Part shown: piece by piece, positions 30,378-37,794 of the stretch
How positions within the stretch are numbered: position 1 is the first letter of the stretch
Layout of the letters: every line of letters begins with the position of its first letter
Translations under genes and position numbers: made by a program
Assembly: GCA_035463295.1 (NCBI GenBank)
Contig: DATHTK010000078.1
Coordinates: 1 to 44,846 of the forward strand
Reading direction: 5' to 3'
DNA from: DATHTK01 sp035463295
GTDB lineage: Bacteria; Actinomycetota; Rubrobacteria; Rubrobacterales; Rubrobacteraceae
DNA length: 44,846 bases
Notes under the pieces: generated by a model
Told to the model about the DNA's origin: nothing
The model's database searches: none
Seen by the model: the letters and a program-made list of their open reading frames with translations, nothing else

Positions 30378-30462
30378 GCTGGTCGGGTAGGCGGTCGCGA
30401 GCCGCCATGCGGGGGCAAGATGGAGCGTAGATCAGGGGCCCCGTAACCCGGAGCCGACCAGC
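30378..30462 (+). ncRNA. structured 5' leader RNA upstream of rfbB, unknown class
   Basis: An ~85-nt segment closed by a perfect 9-bp stem GCTGGTCGG/CCGACCAGC. Inside is a hairpin GGCGG-U-C-GCGA-G-CCGCC with a GNRA tetraloop, and then a second arm with CGGGG/CCCCG flanking a purine-rich internal region. The element starts within a few bases of the predicted transcription start and ends ~20 bases before the rfbB ribosome site. It does not match the consensus of riboswitch classes I know. It could be a regulatory leader or an RNA stabiliser. Confidence 0.4.
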
Positions 30463-30485
30463 CCACAGGCTAGCAAAGGAGAACG

Positions 30486-31568
30486 GTGGAGCAGCGCAAA
30501 GAGACCGTCCTGGTGACCGGCGGGGCCGGGTTTATCGGCGGGAACTTCGTCCTCGACCTGGTCGGCGGCCCCTCCAAGGTCATCAACCTCGACGCTCTCA
30601 CTTACGCGGGCAACCTCGATACCCTCGCTTCTCTGTCGGAGAACCCCGACCACATTTTCGTGCGCGGGAGCATCGGGGATAGGGCGCTGGTCGGACGTCT
30701 CCTGGCTGAGCACCGCCCGCGGGCGATCGTGAACTTCGCCGCCGAGACCCACGTCGATCGCTCTATAGACGGTCCCGGAACCTTCGTTCGGACCAACGTG
30801 GTGGAGACGATGGAGCTTCTGGAGGCGGCGCTCGCGTACTGGGGTACGCTCGAGGGCGAGGAGCGCCTCGGGTTCCGCTTTCTGCACGTCTCGACCGACG
30901 AGGTGTACGGCACGCTTGGAGCCAGCGGGCACTTCACAGAGGAGAGCCCGTACCGGCCGAACTCGCCGTATGCGGCGACGAAGGCCGCCTCCGACCACCT
31001 GGTCAGAGCCTACCATCACACCTATGGATTGCCGACGCTCACCACCAACTGCTCCAACAACTACGGCCCCTATCAGTTCCCGGAGAAGTTGATCCCCTTG
31101 ATGATCCTGACCGCTTTGCGCGGCGAAGCGCTGCCCGTCTACGGCGATGGACGCCAGATCCGGGACTGGCTCTACGTGAAGGACCACTGCCGGGCCGTCT
31201 TGAGGGTGCTCGGTGACGGCAGGGTCGGCGAGGTCTACAACGTCGGCGGCCACAACGAGCGGACGAACCTCGAGGTGGTGGAGACCATCTGCTCGTTGCT
31301 CGACGAGCTCGTCCCCGGCTCCCCTTATGCTCCGCACGCCTCGCTCGTCGCATTCGTCGAGGACAGGCCCGGCCATGACCGGCGCTACGCCATAGACGCC
31401 GGCAAGATCGAGCGCGAGCTCGGCTGGACCCCCGAGGAGACCTTCGAGAGTGGGCTCGCAAAGACGGTGCGCTGGTACCTCGAGCACAGGGAGTGGTGCG
31501 AGGGTGTCCTCTCGGGGAGCTACCGGGGCGAGCGTCTCGGTCTCGGCTCCTCCGGGGGGCGGTCGTGA
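30486..31568 (+). CDS. rfbB: dTDP-glucose 4,6-dehydratase
   Basis: A 360-aa extended SDR that converts dTDP-glucose to dTDP-4-keto-6-deoxyglucose. The NAD motif is VTGGAGFIGGNFVLDL; FAAETHVDRSIDGPG, FLHVSTDEVYGTL and the catalytic YAATKAASDHLVRAY (YxxxK) follow, then NNYGPYQFPEKLIPLMI and GDGRQIRDWLYVKDHC. The start is GTG 30486 with AAAGGAG upstream. It is the first gene of rfbB-rfbA-rfbC, all joined by GTGA overlaps. The product feeds dTDP-rhamnose or related deoxysugars for the surface polysaccharide encoded nearby. Confidence 0.95.
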   Translation: MEQRKETVLVTGGAGFIGGNFVLDLVGGPSKVINLDALTYAGNLDTLASLSENPDHIFVRGSIGDRALVGRLLAEHRPRAIVNFAAETHVDRSIDGPGTFVRTNVVETMELLEAALAYWGTLEGEERLGFRFLHVSTDEVYGTLGASGHFTEESPYRPNSPYAATKAASDHLVRAYHHTYGLPTLTTNCSNNYGPYQFPEKLIPLMILTALRGEALPVYGDGRQIRDWLYVKDHCRAVLRVLGDGRVGEVYNVGGHNERTNLEVVETICSLLDELVPGSPYAPHASLVAFVEDRPGHDRRYAIDAGKIERELGWTPEETFESGLAKTVRWYLEHREWCEGVLSGSYRGERLGLGSSGGRS

Positions 31569-32446
31569 AGGGCATCGTGCTCGCGGGAGGGTCCGGCACC
31601 CGGCTCTACCCGCTCACCCACGCCGTCAGCAAGCAGCTCTTGCCCGTCTATGACAAGCCCATGATCTACTACCCGCTCTCTACCCTGATGCTCGCCGGCA
31701 TCCGGGAGATACTCGTGATCTCGACGCCCCACGACCTGCCCCGCTTCGCGGAGCTGCTCGGCGACGGCTCCCACTGGGGGGTCGAGTTTAGCTACGCCGA
31801 GCAGCCGAGGCCAGAAGGGCTCGCGCAGGCTTTTATCATCGGTCGGGAGTTCGTCGGGGGAGACAGCGTCTCGCTCGTCTTGGGGGACAACATCTTCTAC
31901 CGGCAGGGCTTCGCCGCGTTGCTCGAGCGCGCCGCGGGCCAGGAGGCCGGGGCGACCGTCTTCGGCTACTACGTCCGCGATCCCGAGCGCTACGGGGTCG
32001 TCGAGTTCGACCACGACGGGACGGTATTGAGCATCGAGGAGAAACCGGAGAGCCCCCGCTCGCACTACGCCGTCACCGGCCTCTACTTCTACGACAACCA
32101 GGTCCTGGACATAGCGCAGAGCCTCGCGCCCTCCGAGCGGGGGGAGCTCGAGATCACCGACGTCAACCTCCAGTACCTGGAGCGGGGCCAGCTCCGCGTC
32201 GAACCCCTGGGCCGTGGGGCCGCCTGGCTCGACGCCGGGACGCACGAGTCGCTCTTGCAGTCGGCGAACTTCATCGAGACCCTCGAGCTCCGTCAGGGCC
32301 TGAAGATAGGGTGTCCGGAGGAGATCGCCTACCGCCAGGGTTACATAGACGCCGAACAGCTCGAGCGTCTGGCCCACCCGATGCGCAAGAACGACTACGG
32401 TCGCTACCTCCTCACGCTCCTCGAGACAGAGGAGTTCGCCCTGTGA
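31565..32446 (+). CDS. rfbA: glucose-1-phosphate thymidylyltransferase
   Basis: A 293-aa nucleotidyltransferase that makes dTDP-glucose from glucose 1-phosphate and dTTP. The N-terminal VKGIVLAGGSGTRLYPLT is the nucleotide-binding motif; SKQLLPVYDKPMIYYPLSTL, VLGDNIFY (metal-binding Asp), VTGLYFYDNQVLDIA and WLDAGTHESLLQ are typical of the short RmlA form. The start is GTG 31565, overlapping the rfbB TGA; an in-frame upstream extension lies within rfbB and is rejected. Confidence 0.95.
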   Translation: MKGIVLAGGSGTRLYPLTHAVSKQLLPVYDKPMIYYPLSTLMLAGIREILVISTPHDLPRFAELLGDGSHWGVEFSYAEQPRPEGLAQAFIIGREFVGGDSVSLVLGDNIFYRQGFAALLERAAGQEAGATVFGYYVRDPERYGVVEFDHDGTVLSIEEKPESPRSHYAVTGLYFYDNQVLDIAQSLAPSERGELEITDVNLQYLERGQLRVEPLGRGAAWLDAGTHESLLQSANFIETLELRQGLKIGCPEEIAYRQGYIDAEQLERLAHPMRKNDYGRYLLTLLETEEFAL

Positions 32447-33003
32447 ACGTCGTCGAGACGGTTCTCCCCGGCGTCCTGATCCTCGAGCCTGAAGTGTTCG
32501 GCGACGAGCGCGGCTTCTTTATGGAGAGCTGGAACGCGGGCCGCTACGCGGGGGTCGGCCTGCCGGACCACTTCGTCCAGGACAACCTCTCCTTCTCGCG
32601 CCGGGGCGTGCTGCGCGGCCTCCACTTCCAGAACCCCCGGCCCCAGGGCAAGCTCGTCTCCGTCCTGCAGGGCGAGGTCTTCGACGTCGCGGTGGACATT
32701 CGGGTCGGCTCCCCGACCTTCGGCCGCTGGACTGCGGTGACCCTCTCGGCCGAGAACAAGCGCCAGTTCTACATCCCCCCGGATTTCGCCCATGGCTTCG
32801 TCGTCACCAGCGACGCTGCCCTCTTTTTCTACAAGTGCACCGACTACTACGCGCCGGCCGCCGAGGGAACGGTACTTTGGGACGACCCGGAGATCGGCAT
32901 ACAGTGGCCCCTGGATAGCCCGACCCTCTCCGAGAAGGACCGCGCCGCCCCTACCCTCCGCGAGATGCCCGAAGCCAGCCTGCCCCGCTACGCGAAAGGC
33001 TGA
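32443..33003 (+). CDS. rfbC: dTDP-4-dehydrorhamnose 3,5-epimerase
   Basis: A 186-aa cupin epimerase. Motifs are GDERGFFMESWNAGRY, FVQDNLSFSRRGVLRGLHFQ (catalytic His in LRGLHFQ), GKLVSVLQGEVFDVAVDIR, IPPDFAHGFVVTSD and FFYKCTDYYAP (Tyr). The start is GTG 32443, overlapping the rfbA stop. No reductase (rfbD) follows: after the stop at 33003 the next genes are on the opposite strand. Rhamnose synthesis would therefore need an rfbD elsewhere. Confidence 0.95.
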   Translation: MNVVETVLPGVLILEPEVFGDERGFFMESWNAGRYAGVGLPDHFVQDNLSFSRRGVLRGLHFQNPRPQGKLVSVLQGEVFDVAVDIRVGSPTFGRWTAVTLSAENKRQFYIPPDFAHGFVVTSDAALFFYKCTDYYAPAAEGTVLWDDPEIGIQWPLDSPTLSEKDRAAPTLREMPEASLPRYAKG

Positions 33004-33045
33004 GAATTTGCGCCCGCCACTGTCAAGCGCCTGCTTTCGTTCTGG

Positions 33046-33879
33046 TCACGGCCGGGGGACGACCACCTTCGCGAGGGCTCTCGCGGCGAGACCGATCAGG
33101 ACCAGCAGACTGTAGAGGTTCAGGGGACCATGAACGCCGTGCTTGCGGTGGTAGAGGAAGGCGCTCTTGTGGAGTAGCCAGACCGCCCGCGGCCGGCTCC
33201 GGCTGCTGCCGCCGGCCCGGTGGACTACCTCGATGTGCGGCAGGAAAGTGACGGACCAGCCGTCCTCTCGCGCCCGGCGGCAGAGGTCCGCGTCCTCGAA
33301 GTACATAAAGAAGCGCTCGTCGAACGGGCCTATCTCTTCGAGGGCGCGCCGGCGCACGATCATGCACGCCCCCGAGACCCAGTCCACCCGCGTCGGACCC
33401 CGCAGGCTCGCCACGGCGGGGAACTGGCTCTTTACCAGCGAGCTCTTCGGGAAGAGACGCGTCAGCAGTGAGGTGCGTCCGAGAAGACCGGAGAGGGGCG
33501 AGATCTCGCGCCGCGCCGAGAGCTGGAGCTCGCCGCTCTCGTCGAGCACCTTCGGGCCTGCGATGGCCGTGGTTGGGTCTCTCTCGAAGAACGCCTCTAC
33601 CTCTTCGAAGAAGCCGCTCCCCACGAGCGAGTCCGGGTTTATGAGGACTATGACGTCTCCGGCAGAGGCCGCGATGCCTCTGTTGCAGGCTCTGGCGAAG
33701 CCGAGGTTCTCGCGGTTGCGGATCAAGCCTACCCCCGGCGGCCGGCTCGGCGGCTCTCCGCGATCGTTGTCCACGATGACGACCTCGAAATCCTTGTAGC
33801 CCGTCGCGCGCAAAGAGTCGACACACCGCAACGTCAGCGGCCACGAGTCGTAGTTCACGATAACGACCGAGAACTTCAT
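33046..33879 (-). CDS. family 2 glycosyltransferase (rhamnosyltransferase-like)
   Basis: A 277-aa GT-A enzyme. The N-terminus VVIVNYDSWPLTLRCVDSL and VVIVDNDRGEPP, the metal/nucleotide region VIVLINPDSLV, then WVSGACMIVRRRALEEIGPF and the ED motif FFMYFEDADLCRRAREDGW are typical of WbbL-type GT2 proteins that add rhamnose or similar sugars to lipid-linked or cell-wall glycans. A C-terminal hydrophobic patch (LYSLLVLIGLAARALAKVVV) suggests membrane association. Its start overlaps the stop of the upstream glycosyltransferase (ATGA), so the two are co-translated. It is convergent with rfbC. Confidence 0.88.
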   Translation of the reverse strand: MKFSVVIVNYDSWPLTLRCVDSLRATGYKDFEVVIVDNDRGEPPSRPPGVGLIRNRENLGFARACNRGIAASAGDVIVLINPDSLVGSGFFEEVEAFFERDPTTAIAGPKVLDESGELQLSARREISPLSGLLGRTSLLTRLFPKSSLVKSQFPAVASLRGPTRVDWVSGACMIVRRRALEEIGPFDERFFMYFEDADLCRRAREDGWSVTFLPHIEVVHRAGGSSRSRPRAVWLLHKSAFLYHRKHGVHGPLNLYSLLVLIGLAARALAKVVVPRP

Positions 33880-34904
33880 CTGCGCACCGAGCGCGCCGCG
33901 AAGCGCGCGTGTGCCCGGTGGCGCAACCGGCGAGCGATGCTCCTGGTGGCTGCGAGGGACGACTCCCTGAGCAGCCGTCGGACGTGGGCGTCGGAGATGC
34001 GTCTCTTGGCCTGGATAGTGCGCCTCTTCTCGAGCATGAGCGGCAGGTGGCGCACCGCCCCCGCGAGCCCCTCCAGGTGCGCCCCGAGAGCGCCCGTCGC
34101 GGCGGCGGTGAGCAGGCGTGCGAGCTGTCCGGCGAGGAAAAAGGGCAGCACGTGCGGCGCTACCGAGAGGGGCAGGTTCTTTACCAGCAGGCTGATGCTG
34201 TTACGCGTGCCGAGCCGCGTCGCCGTCGGGCTCCTCTTGCCGCCGGTCGAAGCGGATCCCATGTGGTAGACGACGGCATCCGGGACGTAGAGGCATTCGT
34301 AGCCCGCGAGCCGGGCGCGGAAGCTCAGGTCGCCGTCCTCGCAGTAGGAGCCGAAGTCCTCGTCGAAGAGCCCGATCTCCTCTAGCATCCGCCGGCGGTA
34401 GAGCGCTGCCGCCGCGCACGCCGAGAAGACTCGCCCTGGCGCGTCGAACTGACCGCGGTCCTTCTCGCCGTGGCCGAGGCGGTAGGGCAGCCCGCTCAGG
34501 CGCAGCGCGTCCCCCGCCCCGTCCAGATAACGCCGGTCGTAGAAATCCACGAGCCTGCTGGCGAACAGTCCGGCTCCGGGGTGATCTCCGGCCGCCCGCA
34601 CCAGCGCCTCGAGCCAGCGGGAATCGACCTCGGTGTCGTTGTTCAGGAGCGCTACGAGCTCCGCCTCAGAGGTCTCTATCCCCGCGTTGACGGCGGCGCT
34701 GAAGCCTCTGTTCTCCGGGAGGGATACCACCTCCACCCCCGGAAAGTTCCGCTGCACGAGCGCGAGTGAGCCGTCGGTGGAGCCGTTGTCCACCAGGACC
34801 GTTTCGAAGTCCTCGAAGGACTGATCGCGCAGGGAGCCCAGGCAGAGCGAGAGGAACCTCTCGCCGTTCCAGTTGGGTATCACGACCGCGACCCGGGGCG
34901 GCAC
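33876..34904 (-). CDS. family 2 glycosyltransferase
   Basis: A 342-aa GT2 protein: VAVVIPNWNGERFLSLCLGSL, VLVDNGSTDGSLALVQ, FSAAVNAGIE, LVALLNNDTEVD (DxD-like), FSACAAAALYRRRMLEEIGLF and the acidic motif FGSYCEDGDLSFRARLAGYE. A basic, helix-rich C-terminal ~100 residues (ending RLRHRAHARFAARSVRR) probably binds the membrane surface. It is located between the Wzt-type ATPase (5 bases upstream) and the second glycosyltransferase, so it belongs to the polysaccharide export operon. Confidence 0.88.
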   Translation of the reverse strand: MPPRVAVVIPNWNGERFLSLCLGSLRDQSFEDFETVLVDNGSTDGSLALVQRNFPGVEVVSLPENRGFSAAVNAGIETSEAELVALLNNDTEVDSRWLEALVRAAGDHPGAGLFASRLVDFYDRRYLDGAGDALRLSGLPYRLGHGEKDRGQFDAPGRVFSACAAAALYRRRMLEEIGLFDEDFGSYCEDGDLSFRARLAGYECLYVPDAVVYHMGSASTGGKRSPTATRLGTRNSISLLVKNLPLSVAPHVLPFFLAGQLARLLTAAATGALGAHLEGLAGAVRHLPLMLEKRRTIQAKRRISDAHVRRLLRESSLAATRSIARRLRHRAHARFAARSVRR

Positions 34905-34909
34905 GTCGC

Positions 34910-36214
34910 TCAGGCGTGGGGGTCGAGGACCTCGACCGTCGTGGGGACGTAGACGAGACCGCGCGCCGGGCTTTCGTCCCCCGGACGGCCGACCCTCAAG
35001 GTCGCTGCTCCAGAGACCCGGTCCTGCTCCTCCTCCGGGTTTGTAGATGCCGAGGCGTCGACCTCGAATTCGCCGGGACGGAGCGGCACGTCGAAGGTGA
35101 ACTCGACGGCTACCCGTTCGCCCGCCTCTCTGCTGCCGAGCGAAGTACGCTCATCGGCCGTGCCGGTAGAGAACACCTCGACCCCGCTCGCGACGTCGCG
35201 CAGCGTGATGGAGAGCGCGCTGTCGAGCGCGGGCCGCGGGTACTCGACGTGCACCCGCACGGTGAGCCTGGACCCCGAAACGATAGTGTCGACCGGGCGC
35301 CGGGCTTCGTCGAGCAACTCGACGCTCAGTACACGCACCCCGGCCGCGCCGCTGCGGACCCCCCTGCCGCGGGACGCGCCCTTCTCCGCGGGCGCCTCGC
35401 CCATGTCCTCTTGGTCCTCGTGGCCTATGGCCTCCTCCAGCAGGCGATCCCGGCCGGCGTTCCCGTCTTTTTGCTGCTCCTGAGAACTCTCGAGAAGGTT
35501 CCTGTACTCGGTGACCACCTCCTCGGGAGAGCCCGAGCTCACCATCCGCCCCTTGTGTAGCAACACGGCGTCCGTGCAGAACCTCTGGACCATCCCGAGA
35601 CTGTGGGAGACGAACAGCACCGTGGTCCCGGAATCCCTCAGGTCGTACATCCTCTGGAGGGCCTTCTTCTTGAAGGCCGCGTCGCCCGCCGAGAGCGCCT
35701 CGTCGATGAGCAGGACGTCCGGCTCCACGTTCACCGCGACGGCGAACCCCAGGCGACTGCGCATGCCGCTCGAGTAGGTCTTGATCGGCTGTTCCATGAA
35801 CTCCCCGATATCCGCGAAGGCCGCTATCTCATCGAAGCGTTCCACCAGCTCGTCGTGCTCTATGCCCAGGATGAGACCGTTGAGCATCACGTTCTCGCGC
35901 CCGGTGAACTCGGGGTTGAAACCCGCCCCAGTCGAGAAGATCGCTGCGAGCCGGCCGTTCACCTCGACCGTGCCGGTCGAGGGCTGCGAGACGCCGGAGA
36001 TTATACTGAGCAGCGTGCTCTTGCCGGCCCCGTTGCGGCCAAGGACGCCCAGAGTGGCGCCCGGCTCGACCTCCAGGTCGACGTCCGAAAGGGCCCAGAA
36101 GTCGCGGCGGCGCTCCTTCCGACCGAAGCTCAGGATCTCCTTCAGTCGCAGGGACTGGCTCGAGTAGATGCGGTACTTCTTCCCTATCCCCTTGAGCGAG
36201 ATCGCAGACCTCAT
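34910..36214 (-). CDS. wzt: polysaccharide ABC exporter ATP-binding protein with C-terminal carbohydrate-binding domain (Wzt-like)
   Basis: A 434-aa ATPase. Residues ~1-245 are the nucleotide-binding domain with Walker A LGRNGAGKSTLL, signature YSSGMRSRLGFA, Walker B VLLIDEALSAGD and switch His VLFVSHSLGM. A ~45-residue acidic linker follows. Residues ~290-430 form a beta-rich Wzt_C-type domain (VRVLSVELLDEARRPVD, LTVRVHVEYPRP, VAVEFTFDVPLRPGEFEVD). In Wzt proteins this domain binds the modified end of the glycan, coupling chain termination to export. It overlaps the permease gene by 4 nt and is followed by two glycosyltransferases. Confidence 0.92.
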   Translation of the reverse strand: MRSAISLKGIGKKYRIYSSQSLRLKEILSFGRKERRRDFWALSDVDLEVEPGATLGVLGRNGAGKSTLLSIISGVSQPSTGTVEVNGRLAAIFSTGAGFNPEFTGRENVMLNGLILGIEHDELVERFDEIAAFADIGEFMEQPIKTYSSGMRSRLGFAVAVNVEPDVLLIDEALSAGDAAFKKKALQRMYDLRDSGTTVLFVSHSLGMVQRFCTDAVLLHKGRMVSSGSPEEVVTEYRNLLESSQEQQKDGNAGRDRLLEEAIGHEDQEDMGEAPAEKGASRGRGVRSGAAGVRVLSVELLDEARRPVDTIVSGSRLTVRVHVEYPRPALDSALSITLRDVASGVEVFSTGTADERTSLGSREAGERVAVEFTFDVPLRPGEFEVDASASTNPEEEQDRVSGAATLRVGRPGDESPARGLVYVPTTVEVLDPHA

Positions 36215-37056
36215 AGCAGGTCCGCGAAGGTGTGCTTGAGCCGGACGAACAACGTGAACGCTACGACGAGCAGCGCAACGGAGAAGAGCGTGAAGTAGAG
36301 GGTCGCCGTCGGGCCCGGCAGCTCACCGTAGAGGATCAGGCCCCTGTAAGCCTCTACGAGGTACGCCAGCGGGTTGTAGTCCTGTACCCAGCGCAGGTTC
36401 TCGGGCAGCCGCTCCGGCGGCCAGAGGATCGGCGTCAAGAAGAACATCCCCCTTATGATGGGGCGCGTGATCTCCCCGACGTCGGGCGCGTAGGTGCCGA
36501 GGATGGCCACGAGGTACGTCAGGCCCAGGATAAAGACCAGCTGGAGCACGACGACCAGCGGCAGCAGCAGGAGGGTCCAGTGTAGCGTCCGGCCGAACAC
36601 CAGTATCACGACCAGGAGCGCCCCGATGCCGAAGAACTTGTCGATCATCGAGGTCATCACGTTGGTGAACGGGAGCAGCTCGAGGGGGAAGATCACCTTC
36701 TTGACGAGCCCCGAGTTGCTCCTGATGCTGTTCAGGCCCTTGTTGACCGCCTCCGAGAAGGCGAGAAAGGGGAGCAGGCCACAGTACAGGAAGAGGCCGA
36801 AGTTGAGCGTGGGGTCCCCCTCGACGGCCCGGATCCTGATCCCGATCACCTCCGAGAAGATGAGCGAGAGAAAGAAGACCCAGATCAGGGGCCCCAGAAT
36901 TGCCCAGATAAAGCCGAGGTAGGACGTTCTGTAGGCGCGCGTCACCTGCCGCTGGATGAAGTACCTTAGCAGCCATCGCCGGTGGTAGAACGAGCCGAGG
37001 GCGCCCACGACCGTGCTCGAAGAACCTTGTTTTGCGCTCGGCGCATTGGCCGCCAA
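36211..37056 (-). CDS. wzm: polysaccharide ABC exporter permease (Wzm-like)
   Basis: An ABC-2 type permease of 281 aa from TTG 37056 (SD AAAGGA six bases upstream). The frame is open to GTG 37125, which would add an unlikely Cys/Arg-rich extension. An amphipathic start (YHRRWLLRYFIQRQVTRAYRTS) is followed by six membrane segments, among them YLGFIWAILGPLIWVFFLSLI, NFGLFLYCGLLPFLAFSEAV, MIDKFFGIGALLVVILVFG, LLPLVVVLQLVFILGLTYL and ATLYFTLFSVALLVVAFTL. GMFFLTPILWPPERLPE is the conserved region before the last helix. It is paired with the Wzt-type ATPase and exports an undecaprenyl-linked glycan. Confidence 0.88.
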   Translation of the reverse strand: MAANAPSAKQGSSSTVVGALGSFYHRRWLLRYFIQRQVTRAYRTSYLGFIWAILGPLIWVFFLSLIFSEVIGIRIRAVEGDPTLNFGLFLYCGLLPFLAFSEAVNKGLNSIRSNSGLVKKVIFPLELLPFTNVMTSMIDKFFGIGALLVVILVFGRTLHWTLLLLPLVVVLQLVFILGLTYLVAILGTYAPDVGEITRPIIRGMFFLTPILWPPERLPENLRWVQDYNPLAYLVEAYRGLILYGELPGPTATLYFTLFSVALLVVAFTLFVRLKHTFADLL

Positions 37057-37128
37057 AGATAGTCCTTTGTCTTGATTTCGGTGCGATAAGAGACCGCGAG
37101 ATAGTTTACAGCATGACCCCCGCACCTT

Positions 37129-37794
37129 CTAGCCATCGTCTCCTCTCCGGACGCCGCGCGACGTGATACGACCGTTCCGCATTACCCCGATCTCGCTCGC
37201 GAAAGCGGCCGCGAACTCGAGCGAGTGAGTGGAGAGGACGACGGCGCCCACGTGTCGACGGAGCAGGTCCTCGACCACCTCCGCCGAAGCCGGGTCCAGG
37301 CCGTTCGTGGGCTCGTCGAGAACGAGCAGGTCGGGCTCGTGGACGAGGGCGAGGACGAGGGCGAGCTTCTTGCGCGTTCCGAACGAGAGGCGCTCGACTC
37401 GCGGGCAGGGATTCAGCCCGAGGTCTTCGAGCAGGCCCTCGCTACGGACCGAGGCCTCTTCCGGGGACAGACCGTAGAGCGCGGCGTGCAGCCGGAGATG
37501 TTCCCCGCCCGTGAGCTTGTCGTAGAGGTGAGGCTGGTCCGAGAGGTAGCCGATGCGCCGCCGGACGCTCGGCTCCCTCGCCGGGTCCCCCCCCAGAACG
37601 GAGATCGTCCCCTCGCTCGGATACGAGAGGCCGGCGATCAGGCGCAGAAGGGTCGACTTCCCGGCGCCGTTGTGACCCACGAGACAGAACCGCTCGCCCC
37701 GCTCGACCTCGAACCTCACCGAGTCGATCGCCACGTCGGAGCCGAACCGCTTGGTTACTCCGGTGACCGCCAGCAGAGCGTTCCGGGCGGTCAC
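37129..37794 (-). CDS. ABC transporter ATP-binding protein (second exporter of the peptide-like cluster)
   Basis: A 221-aa single-domain ATPase: Walker A LVGHNGAGKSTLLRLI, signature LSFGTRKKLALVLAL, Walker B LLVLDEPTNGLDPAS, and switch VVLSTHSLEF. IGYLSDQPHLYDKLTGGEHL is the Q-loop region. The start is GTG 37794 in a GTGA overlap with the large membrane gene upstream, so it is its partner ATPase. It ends the operon, 72 bases before the Wzm-type gene. Confidence 0.92.
   Translation of the reverse strand: MTARNALLAVTGVTKRFGSDVAIDSVRFEVERGERFCLVGHNGAGKSTLLRLIAGLSYPSEGTISVLGGDPAREPSVRRRIGYLSDQPHLYDKLTGGEHLRLHAALYGLSPEEASVRSEGLLEDLGLNPCPRVERLSFGTRKKLALVLALVHEPDLLVLDEPTNGLDPASAEVVEDLLRRHVGAVVLSTHSLEFAAAFASEIGVMRNGRITSRGVRRGDDG

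Noticed and set aside
30378..30462. Cyclic-di-GMP riboswitch upstream of rfbB
   Set aside because: A GNRA-capped hairpin is present, but the conserved ligand-binding sequences of class I are not found.
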